From Spirogloea muscicola (lineage: Eukaryota > Streptophyta > Zygnematophyceae > Spirogloeales > Spirogloeaceae), in contig WELB01000291.1 in the NCBI GenBank assembly GCA_009602725.1, positions 98,047 to 111,552 on the forward strand: a stretch of DNA of 13,506 nt, written 5' to 3'. Below, in pieces: positions 1 to 7,833 of this stretch; position 1 is the first letter of the stretch, and the number at the start of each line of letters is the position of its first letter. The notes under the pieces are model-generated. The model was given only the letters and a program-made list of their open reading frames with translations, ran no database searches and had not been told where the DNA came from. The translations under genes and the position numbers were made by a program.

Positions 1-2169
1 GGCGCGGTGCTCGGCGGTGGCCGGCGAGAGCCTCGCCGGCGCCGGCGCCGGCGTCGATGCCCCCGCCGCGGCCCCGCCGGAGGCGCCGGTGGAGGAGGGC
101 GGCGACCACGGCCTGCTGATCGAGGCCGGCGAGACGGTGGTGATCGACAAGCAGGAGGACGACGAGGAGTTTGGCGCGAAGCTGGAGTGCGACGAGAATG
201 GGTGCGTCGTCGTGCTGGGCGGCGGCAAGAACCCGCCCAAGCCGCTCGAGGACGCCCCCCATGTCGGCTACCTGCACTGCGAGCCCGCCGGTGAGGGCCT
301 GGATGCTCAGCCCGAGCTGCGAGCCAGACCTCGTGGCAGGAATGTAGCTGGGTCGTCGTCGTCAATGGCCGACACGGGTCTCGCAGCATCCCCAAATGCG
401 GCATAGTGAGCAGCCATTCCCTCTGGCTGCGAGCTGATCCCCCGTCTCCGTCGAGCGGGGCCGCGATTATCAGGGTGCTACTACTCGGAAGACCCTCCAC
501 AAGAGAAGACCTTCAAGGTCATCGAGGGCCAGGGCTGGCGGCTCGGCTACGAAACGGCGCCGGCGTCCGAGGAGAGCTTCTGCGCTGTTGTACGAATTGC
601 TCCCCCGCACATTGCCCCACACTCTTCAGGACGAGTACATTATACAGTGGTGCTTTAGTCAGTCAGCCAAGTTGCCAGCCATGGTCATAGAGGAGACTGA
701 CTGGGCAGTCATGAATGGTGACCTGCTGATGGACCTCCAACAATGTGATACCTGGCGTCGTGCTTCCACAGGTTGGAGCTGGCGGCTGGAGCATAGCCCT
801 GACTGCGAGCGAGTTCACAGATTTTGCCGCCCTCATTCAGGTACTGACGGTTCACATACGAAACTCTCTGCAGCTAGTGCTTTGCTTATGCATTGAAATA
901 AGCGATTCTACAGTCTGCACAAGCATTGCAGACACAGTGGCAGTGGCTCACATAAGCTTCATGGCGCTTGCTACAGTGGAGGTAGTGCCCTTTCTTCAAT
1001 GTAAGGTTCTGTCAAGTTCCACAAAGCAACTCAGTCTGTGGGGAGCTCCACAAGCTCCACGCTCAAGCATTTGGGTAGGCTGGGAGAGGGGAGAGTGGGG
1101 TGGGGTCCCAGACAGACCTACATATCTGAGTGCCTTCCAGGGATGACATCAGGCGATTGATATCTGCTGCGATGATGCAGAATCTTCGAAAAGGAATAGT
1201 GACGATGAACGAAGATGGCATCATTGGCAAGGATGAGGTCATCATGCAGGTAATATCGGATTGGAGCAGATTACGCCCAATTGTGACTAGAATTTAGAAG
1301 ATACCTGAGTTCAGGAGAGATTTCAAGGCGTAATTTGCTCAGATGCCTGGCCTGGTTACATGGCTTCTTCGCTATCTCACAACAAAGCTTCCTTCAGGTT
1401 GAACGGGGCGGCATCTTTATGGAGTGCAGCATACCCAAGAAGAGGCTACCCTCTCTGCAGAACTTCTGGAAGGTGCTCTGTGCATATTCATTCACATGTC
1501 CAATTCATGACCTCATTGTGCCCAGGACCTCGCCTGTGTTGTATGCTGCATGTGCAGGTACTATTAAGCGAGTTGAAGCAAGTGTAGGCATCTCTGAGAT
1601 GTCAGCCCTTTGCCTTGCCTCAAGAAGTTGCCATTTGCACATGAATTCATTGGTTTGGACTTAGAATAGAAGAGCTAATGTATGCCTTGTCGAGGTTGGC
1701 TTGAGCAGGCCACAAGAGCAGCAGGATGGATACAATCTAATGACAATTCACAGAGCTCGGCATTCGAAATTCGCTTTGTCCTTGCTGGCACGACCACTCG
1801 CCGACAGGTCTGGGATTCTGAGCCAGATTCAGGGCAGTCTCCAGCCTTGTTCTGAACTTCAGAATGCTTGTCAGCACGCTGCAGAATCTGACTAAGACTT
1901 GGGTCTAACTACAAGTTGTCCTGCCTCAGGCTTCATTCTCAGATGCCGAAATTGTTCTAATGGTCATCCAAACTTGTTGGCTGCTTCTGAGCAACTTTGA
2001 TTGATATCGAGCCGAATATCCTGAGCTGGTGCAGGCAGAGGGCTACTGGCCGCCTGAGGCTGTGATGGACATGCTCAAGAAGATGGACGAACTGGCATCT
2101 ACGAGCAAGGGGTCCGAGATCAAGATGGATGCCCCTGGTGTCAGTCAACCTGCTCCAAGCACTGTGTAA
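1..2169 (+). CDS. DUF1818-family protein, 3' seven exons (5' partial)
   Basis: Exons: <1-290, 474-589, 772-840, 1181-1249, 1398-1472, 1709-1807, 2035-2169 (TAA). Phases join without error into 283 residues from the window edge. Seen: EGQGWRLGYE (residues 114-123), then GGWSIALTASEF (139-150) spanning the exon 2-3 join, a central segment with DEVIMQVERGG (residues 176-186 approx.), FEIRFVLAG just before the sixth junction, and RRQAEGYWPPEAV (237-249) across the last one. From family knowledge, this order (GPGWRLGW, then DWAIELTEAEF, then a SLRFIL block followed by GRRAEGSWP) is typical of DUF1818, a cyanobacterial and plastid-lineage family of unknown biochemical role. The first ~95 residues are Ala/Gly/Pro-rich then acidic and precede the domain; a plastid transit peptide probably begins upstream of the window, but I cannot see it. 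The exon 4 start uses the AG at 1179-1180, because the earlier AG at 1140 breaks the frame. The family call is fairly secure and the exon borders are good; the function is unknown. Confidence 0.82.
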
Positions 2170-2195
2170 AATGATGTACTTCATGACAAATGTTG

Positions 2196-2221
2196 GACAC
2201 CCACTAGTAGCAGTGGGTGTC
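2196..2221 (+). other. 10-bp perfect stem-loop in the DUF1818 3' region
   Basis: GACACCCACT (2196-2205) pairs perfectly with AGTGGGTGTC (2212-2221) around a six-base loop, AGTAGC. It starts 26 nt after the TAA, so it almost certainly lies in the 3' UTR. It does not match the histone-type stem-loop (6-bp stem, 4-nt loop). It could affect mRNA stability or 3'-end formation; nothing here shows which. Confidence 0.6.
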
Positions 2222-2760
2222 TTGCGGGCACCACAGGAGCGATGTACTTCGAGCTTCGCTGCCCTTTGTACTTCAGATTGACATGCATTGTTTCTGGACC
2301 GTGCAAAGTCGTACAAGAGCTTGGGCCATAGCATCAGTGTCAGCATGCTTTGATTGTATCATGAGCTTCAAGTAAAGCAATCCTTGTTGCTTGTGCCGCC
2401 CTGCTCATATTCACGCTCGTGGTGCTCAATCGAGACAGTCCAGGCCCCTGCGCTTCATAAGGCAGGAAGCTCACCTTGCATCGGTATTTTGAAGACAGTC
2501 TTGTGCTTAAGCACCTGGAAGCCCAGGTAAAGTCTGCCATGTCCTGAAGTCAAGTCCAGCATGGCGAGTATCGATAACGAGGGCAAGGGTGGGAATGGCT
2601 TGCCCAACTGGAGTGAACAAAGAGGAAGGTTGTCATTCCTCCAATGGGGCAAGGGCTGTGAGCTGCCAGCCTGACGTCCCATTTCAGCAGACACTCTTAC
2701 CCCAGCCAGGATAGGCCTTCCTTTCATGTAGCCCCACTGTTTGCACTAGCTATTGCCTGA
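2222..2760. other. Intergenic, no gene recognised
   Basis: This stretch holds the distal 3' UTR of the DUF1818 gene and spacer DNA. TGTACTTC-like words recur at about 2174, 2233 and 2266. No open frame here resembles a known protein, I could find no AATAAA near the gene end, and the only TGTAA overlaps the stop codon (2165-2169), so the polyadenylation site is undetermined. Confidence 0.5.
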
Positions 2761-2887
2761 ACATTGTATTGACTTGCGTTGGCCTCCGCTTCCATTCAAT
2801 GCGCACCGCGCCTTCGTCCTCTCCTTCTTTTTCCTATGTATTGGCTTGATTCGGCCACGCTTTTCATTTCATGCGCACCGCGCTTCT
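2761..2887 (-). repeat. Two tandem copies of a dispersed repeat (inverted relative to copies at 12.7-12.9 kb)
   Basis: Read on the minus strand, 2833-2882 and 2761-2812 both begin CGCGGTGCGCAT and continue with a GAATG/AAATG word, an AAGCG word, GGCC, CAAG and CAATACA, so they are diverged copies about 70 nt apart. The same series (CGCGGT, CGCATGAAA, GCGTGGCC, AATCAAG) occurs on the + strand at 12843-12890 and, more weakly, at 12702-12750. This points to a small non-coding dispersed element. No terminal repeats or target-site duplications could be fixed by eye. Confidence 0.6.
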
Positions 2888-3314
2888 CTCTTTCTTTAGC
2901 AGCCGGCCTAGCCGGCCACTCCGACGAGACTTTCCGACCTGCGCGTGCCGCGTGGCGGGAACGTAACCGGCCACGCGGGGAGGGCCACAGCGCTCCGATG
3001 TAGTGCATCGGTGGACGGGGTCGCGCGCCCCGGACACGGCAGGCGGCACCGGTAATCCGTAGTAGCTTATCCCAATTGGAGTCGTCCCGAGAGGCGTAAC
3101 GCTCGTTCGTTGCCCAAGGGGCCACCGATTGCTGGGTTCGTCGGTGGCTGGCCTTCGCACGGCCATCGCCCCCGTCTGGAAACGCTTGATATCTGGCAAC
3201 GCTTCCTCCGTTGGTGGTGCAGGCGAGCCAGCGGTTGCAGGACCCATTCACCTCTGTTGCTTTCCTGACGGTTGGCCTACACTCTCTCCCCGATGGCGTG
3301 ACGGCAGCGGCGCC
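2888..3314 (+). promoter_or_regulatory. Probable promoter / 5' UTR of the TraB-like gene
   Basis: Base composition rises sharply in GC from about 2895, as upstream of the other genes here. Visible elements are a GCCGGCC word repeated (about 2901-2916), a six-bp hairpin CCGATG-TAGTG-CATCGG (2995-3011) and a CCAATTGG word near 3074, which could serve as a CCAAT box. I see no TATA box and cannot place a transcription start. The long open frame on the opposite strand (2796-3641) is low-complexity Arg/Pro/Ala and is most likely a by-product of GC richness. Confidence 0.4.
3293..3301 (+). promoter_or_regulatory. Two-codon upstream ORF (ATG GCG TGA)
   Basis: An ATG followed by one sense codon and TGA ends 13 nt before the proposed start of the TraB-like protein. 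If transcription begins upstream, it would be a minimal uORF able to reduce initiation at the main ATG. Whether it is in the transcript is unknown. Confidence 0.4.
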
Positions 3315-5936
3315 ATGACGGCCGCCGCGTCGCGGCCGCCGCCGCCGTCCGCCTCTGCTCCCCGCGACCCGCTCCAGCTGCCGCCGCTGCCGGCGTCGCG
3401 GCCGCGGCCCGGCGGCCGCGCCGTCTGTCGCCTTGGTCTTACTCCGTCGATGCTGCTGCATCCCTGCTGGCTGGGAAGGTCGGCGGCCCCTGCGCCCGGC
3501 TGGCCAGGCTCGCTTCTGCGAGGCCCTGCTGCATGGCGGCCGGCTGCACCCGGACGGAGGGCGAAGGCCACGCAACGGCGCGGACGGCCTTATGCGAACG
3601 CTGCCGCAGCAGGCAGCGAGCGCGAGGAGAGCTCGCCGCATGAGGCAAACCCCCTGGATGTTGCCGTCAAGACTACCTCCATTGGCGACTTCTCCCGCTT
3701 CCTGTCAAAGGGTGACCAAGGAGCAGAGCTGCAGACAGCGGTGGTGACATACAGCAAGCCCAAAGCTTGGTGGGACGTCCTATCCACAGAGCTGAAGGTG
3801 AGATGTTCCAGCACCCTGGAGATAAGCTATTATGGACTAATCAGTCTCCATCAGCCCTATGGCCCAGATGTTGTGAAGCTCTGTCCTTGCCACTTATCCA
3901 CTCGTAAGTTCGCTTGTAACAACCGCCACTCCTGGCATATTGCAGGCTTTGTGAGCAGTTGCGCTGACTCTTCCTGCAATCTTAGCTCTTGTGTGCTGCA
4001 CTGCTGCTGCAGGTTGATCTTGTTTCAGTTGTCCATGTTGGTGATCAGAAGTACGAAGCATCACCTCCGATAATCGACTTGTGCTGTTTCTTGACAACCA
4101 TCTGACGAAAATACATGCAGATTACTGATAGGTTGTCAGGTGTTTGCTTGCGCTGTCATTGACATCTAAGCTTGCATATTGCAGGCGCTGATAAGCAGCA
4201 ACAAGATCAGATCACTGCTAGGGTGTCCTGCCAGAGGGACATGATAGACGCATATCAATGGTCATTGTCTTTGGAGCTTCTGTGCGCATGTGCAGAGCAA
4301 GTTGGCAAGTCCATCCTGAGCATCGGTTGCCATTGACATCACAACAGGTACTACAGATCATTGCAAGAGGATCTGGACAAGTATGACAGGGTCCTCTACG
4401 AGATGGTGGTTGACAAGGAAAAGAACAGGACATGGGGCAGATTGAAGAAGGCACGGTGGAAACCCCCAAAACGTGAGGCAGACAGCAGGTGGTTTGCCTG
4501 ATCATGATGGGGATGTCTTCAATGAAGGACAGCTATGCAGAATTGGCTGCATACAGATTCCGATATCTGAAGGGTCAAGTCAAGTCGAGGCAAATGTGCT
4601 ACTTGTAGAAAGGTCATTCAAGCAGACAAAGTCCAGTCTTTCTATTCTGCAGTGAATTAGATTTTCCAACTTATGGAGAGTCAAGACTTCATTTAGCTCA
4701 GGGCTGCATGCCAGGCTGTCTTGCTGGACGTGCACAGGCTGATTCTCTAACATTACTTAAATTGTGCAGGAAAGCAGGCAGCGTTATTGGAACCATACAG
4801 CAGCTCATAGCACAGCTTCTCGCTCTTGACTTCCAGCTTGAGCAGATGGATTATACCCGTGATAATTGGTACCATGCTGATCTAGACTACCAGACCTTCA
4901 GACGCCTTCAGGTAGCACTGTAATAATGGCCAGATGTTTGCTTGCTTACGTAAGCAATGGTGGCCTACGGACCTAGTCAATTTCTGCTTCCACGTCTACT
5001 TCACATTCTTGTTACATTAATTTTGCGGGGGCAGAAGGGCACTGATTTGCAGCTCTTGCACTTCCTAGAAAGAAAGGGGTGAGAGCCTCTTCTCCTTCGC
5101 AAAAGAGGTCACCTTGCAGTCCACAAAGGCCTTAGTCAAGGCCACAGCCCTGGCGGAGGACCTGGATCCTTTCCGGCGGACATTGCTGTGGACAGCTCGT
5201 TTTGTGCCAATGCCATTAGTGGGCCTGCTCGTTATAAAAAGGATGTGCGCATCGTCGCATGCTCCCCTTCGGCGAGCACCTGAAGTTCGGGCGCTCTTAG
5301 ACCTAGATATTGCTTCTGCTTTGAAGGTCATGTTGGCCAAGCAGATCACGACAGAGTAAGTTACTTAAAGAACGACTATTTGTATTGTTAAGTTGTCAAC
5401 ATGCAGGTGTGCAAATGCTTGCTGGCATCAGAAGCCATTCCCAGACTTGAATCTTATTGCTGAGCTACACTGCTGTTGTACTCTGCAGCTTAGTAGATAG
5501 TGCATCGTTCGTCATGGAGCGATCAGTCATCATCGGAGCACGAAATGAGGTTGCTATGAAGGAGCTCGAAGTTGCCATTAGAGAAGGTTGCAGAAAGATT
5601 GCCATTCTTTATGGGAGCGGGCACTTGCCTGATATGGATCGACGAATGCGCAAGGACTTTGGTCTGCAACCAGTCAGTCTGCAGTGGAAGACTGCATGGG
5701 ATATTCGAGAACGCGAGTGGCCTCGCACTGGTGCCCTATCATCTTTGCTGGCAGTGGCAGCCAAAGTTTCTGGTTGGCCTCTCAATCGGTACCAAACGCT
5801 CGCCCTCCTGCTCTACTCCCTGGTTCTTGCTATTGATCTCTACTTCTGGGAGGTGCTGCTCAGAGCCTTGGACGGCTATGTGCAGCAAGTCTTGGTCTCT
5901 GTTAGTCAGATTCTGGACCAGGGCTGGAACCTTTGA
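3315..5936 (+). CDS. TraB/GumN-like (TIKI-superfamily) protein, probable organelle-targeted membrane protein
   Basis: Exons: 3315-3797, 4013-4050, 4348-4488, 4770-4911, 5069-5355, 5489-5936 (TGA); 1,539 nt, 512 aa. Residues 1 to about 110 are rich in Ala, Pro, Arg and Ser with few acids, resembling a plastid or mitochondrial transit peptide. The domain follows: AWWDVLSTELK (151-161), VSVVHVGDQKYY with H169 (165-176), KYDRVLYEMV (185-194), WYHADLDYQTF (254-264), GESLFSFAKEV (272-282), IGARNEVAMKEL with R382-N383 (379-390) and ILYGSGHLPD with H409 (403-412). The H, RN and GxGH blocks are the three conserved blocks of TraB-like proteins, which in the TIKI branch are metal-dependent hydrolases. 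Residues about 465-484 are hydrophobic and could form one membrane helix near the C-terminus. Every junction keeps phase; one 38-nt exon carries the first motif. The ATG at 3315 has a good context (GCGCCATGA). Substrate and organelle are unproven. Confidence 0.85.
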
Positions 5937-6820
5937 TTTCTAAGCTTACTGTACAGATTCAATCTATCACTGATTCAGATCAGTAACGCTCTTCCTTGGC
6001 TTGCGTCGATTTGTCAAGTAGGGAGCCACGGATAGCACAGATTTTCTAGACAGGAGGTCTTCCTGCAGTTGTTCAATATTGTCTTGTGGCCTGTACTTGA
6101 CAAATAGTGATGACCCTAATTCTAGTCATATTAGCAGTTGCTGAACATTGTTAATTGCTGAGTACTTCACAAGTTGCCACGTGCCAAAGAGTGACCTTGC
6201 TTGTGAGCACTAGTACTTGGGGACATGTAGCATTTCAAGTGAAGGTAGCGTATGGACGCCACTAATGCATGGCGGACGCAATTGTGGCCAATGCAGTTTG
6301 AAAAAATCTGCACATTGCATCAAATTGCCTGTGGCATGGTCAATGCTTTTACCAAAATAAGGCAATGATGCGCAGATGCTTAATTTGCGCTTCAATTGGT
6401 GGCATCTGGGAGGTAAGGGTGCGCTTGGTAGGGTGTCCCTTTTGGAAGTAGGATCACAGGCATCGCGGATTGTAGTATAGGTCAGGCCAGCAGATCGTCG
6501 CAGGCGTGTTAAAATGTCAAGGCTTATGTGACAGGCGCGCTTAATGAGTATGACTCCATTCCATGCAACCCCCCGACTCTCAGGGTCTGCAAAGGAACGT
6601 CCGCCATCAGTGCAGGTACTGCAGGACTCGAGAAGCTGCCAGTGTCTGGGCACTTAAGCCCAGAAAGGCAGCTGCTACTCGCAAATGCAGGCAGTCATGG
6701 TGCCAGGGCTGGCGGCTTCGCTGGTGCTCAGAGCTCAACACCACGAGCCCATGGTGGGAGCTAAGCACCACAATCAATGCCAGTGGGCACTTCCGGCTCC
6801 TTAGGACCTCAAGCAACTCT
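5937..6820. other. Intergenic, no gene recognised
   Basis: Near-neutral composition following the TraB-like gene. Open frames on both strands here (for example minus 6210-6653) have no recognisable motif, splice-consistent extension or protein-like composition. No AATAAA or TGTAA word was seen close to the gene end. Confidence 0.45.
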
Positions 6821-6822
6821 TC

Positions 6823-6869
6823 TGGGCTGGCCTTGTACAGCGAGCTTTTCTGGTTGAACGAGCTTTTCT
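6823..6869 (+). repeat. Diverged hairpin-repeat copy followed by an 11-bp direct repeat
   Basis: TGGGCTGGCC at 6823-6832 followed by a CAGC word resembles the hairpin-bearing repeats at 7194 and 7356. Immediately after, CGAGCTTTTCT occurs twice, at 6841-6851 and 6859-6869, with an 18-nt period. Both are short; the first could be chance resemblance. Confidence 0.35.
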
Positions 6870-7193
6870 TCAGTAGGGGGTTGCTACACACTTGCGGTCT
6901 TCTTACATTTGAAAGCGGCTTCTGGGGTGCAGAGAGCAGCGATATGATATGTTGGGGCGTCGAAGCAGCACTGGTAAGAATTACCCCCCAAAGAACAATG
7001 AAATTGGCGTGTGTGTTGAGTGATGGAGGCCTGAGTGGCCAAGTACTAAGGCAAGCACTTGACAGAGTACATCACCCGCTGCTAAAAACTGATCCGCTCA
7101 GAGTAACCACGAGTCAGCATGTGGAGGTGGCTAACTGATGCCCAAGGGTGACCAGTTGCTCCGGCATTCTGCGCCTTCCGGCCATTTTATACC

Positions 7194-7214
7194 TGGGCTG
7201 GCCTCTCACAGCCA
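7194..7214 (+). repeat. Hairpin-bearing dispersed repeat, copy 1 (exact 21-bp match at 13001-13021)
   Basis: TGGGCTGGCC followed by TCTCACAGCCA is identical at 7194-7214 and 13001-13021. GGCTG and CAGCC can pair over an eight-base loop. Flanking bases differ, so this looks like a core shared by repeat insertions rather than one large duplication. Confidence 0.6.
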
Positions 7215-7351
7215 CTGCTTTACAGGGGCGACGTCTTTCCGCCAGCTAGCTTCTCGGACCTGCATCTCCTGTCTAGAGGTTACTGAGCGTTCCCTGGCTG
7301 ATGTCTTAGTCCTAGTCATTCGCACTCAGGCTCCCTCACACTTTGTCCATT

Positions 7352-7400
7352 CTTTTGGGCTGGCCTTTCCCAGCCACCAGTCAATCTGGCCGCGCTTCCT
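7352..7400 (+). repeat. Hairpin-bearing dispersed repeat, copy 2 with linked GGCCGCGC module
   Basis: CATTC(T/C)TTTGGGCTGGCC is shared with the copy at about 12993-13010. Here the hairpin is GGCTGG / CCAGCC, one base pair longer than the other copy. Downstream, the stretch with TCTGGCCGCGCTTCC and TTTACATTGG loosely resembles the repeats at 2761-2887, suggesting the two modules belong to one family. Confidence 0.45.
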
Positions 7401-7520
7401 CGCTTTACATTGGTAAGGGCTACATTTCTATCTTGTGGAAGAACTTTTTCCTTCTGGGAGAAGAATGGCTGATCTATAGCTCGCTAGGGTAACCGGTAGC
7501 CAGGACAGGCACTCGTCTCT

Positions 7521-7562
<42 letters not shown>
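7521..7562 (+). repeat. (CCG)14 microsatellite
   Basis: Fourteen uninterrupted CCG triplets upstream of the SPRTN gene. It is complementary to the GGC tract at 7735-7773, so the two arms could pair in single-stranded DNA or in RNA if both are transcribed. Confidence 0.95.
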
Positions 7563-7563
<1 letters not shown>

Positions 7564-7653
7564 ACTCGTCGGCGCTCGCGCCGGAGGGCGGAGGCGTCGC
7601 GCTCGAGGTCCGCTCAGCGGGAGGCGCTCGAAGGGGCGGCCAGGACCCGGGAC

Positions 7654-7689
7654 ATGCGAGCGCAGCGTGGCGCAGAGACCAGCATTTAG
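7654..7689 (+). promoter_or_regulatory. 11-codon upstream ORF ending in the telomere-like tract
   Basis: ATG at 7654 opens eleven codons and stops at TAG 7687-7689, which is part of the TTTAGGG tract. It would be a uORF if the SPRTN transcript starts upstream of 7654; the transcription start is not known. Confidence 0.35.
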
Positions 7690-7710
7690 GGTTTAGGGCT
7701 TAGGGTTTAG
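7685..7710 (+). repeat. Short interstitial telomere-like (TTTAGGG)n tract / telo-box
   Basis: About 3.7 units of the plant-type heptamer TTTAGGG, with one T-to-C change in the third unit. Coding DNA continues for kilobases on both sides, so it is interstitial and not a chromosome end. The complement contains AAACCCTA, the telo-box core known from promoters of plant translation and cell-cycle genes. It lies 124 nt before the SPRTN ATG. Confidence 0.9.
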
Positions 7711-7734
7711 CTCTCGGCCGGCGAGCCTACCCAG

Positions 7735-7773
7735 GGCGGCGGCGGCGGCGGCGGAGGCGGCGGCGGCGGCGGC
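7735..7773 (+). repeat. Interrupted (GGC)13 microsatellite in the SPRTN leader
   Basis: Thirteen triplets, twelve GGC and one GGA (7753-7755), ending 60 nt before the ATG. The tract is in frame with the SPRTN ORF (Gly codons) with no stop between it and the ATG; the nearest upstream in-frame stop is TAG at 7708-7710. Confidence 0.92.
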
Positions 7774-7833
7774 GGGGCCTCTGGCTGTGGGCCGAGGGCT
7801 GCCGCCGCGGGCCGTCCTCGGGCGGCGCCGGTC

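Noticed and set aside
588-896. Frame containing ETDWAVMNG, which resembles the DWAVE block of DUF1818
   Set aside because: It lacks the following LTxxEF and does not keep phase; the true block is GGWSIALTASEF in exon 3 (772-840), and 588-771 is mostly intron.
1141-1180. Extending DUF1818 exon 4 upstream to the AG at 1140
   Set aside because: Exon 3 ends in phase 0, and reading from 1141 gives GGA TGA; the acceptor at 1180 restores both frame and family similarity.
2796-3641. Long minus-strand ORF (281 codons) opposite the TraB-like leader
   Set aside because: Arg/Pro/Ala low-complexity, no motif, and antisense to a supported exon and a repeat; it is explained by GC-rich composition lacking stops.
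6563-7138. 191-codon + strand ORF in the intergenic region
   Set aside because: No recognisable domain, mixed composition without protein-like pattern, no splice-consistent neighbours; overlaps another open frame on the opposite strand.
7685-7710. A true chromosome end
   Set aside because: Only about four repeat units, with genes continuing for kilobases on both sides.
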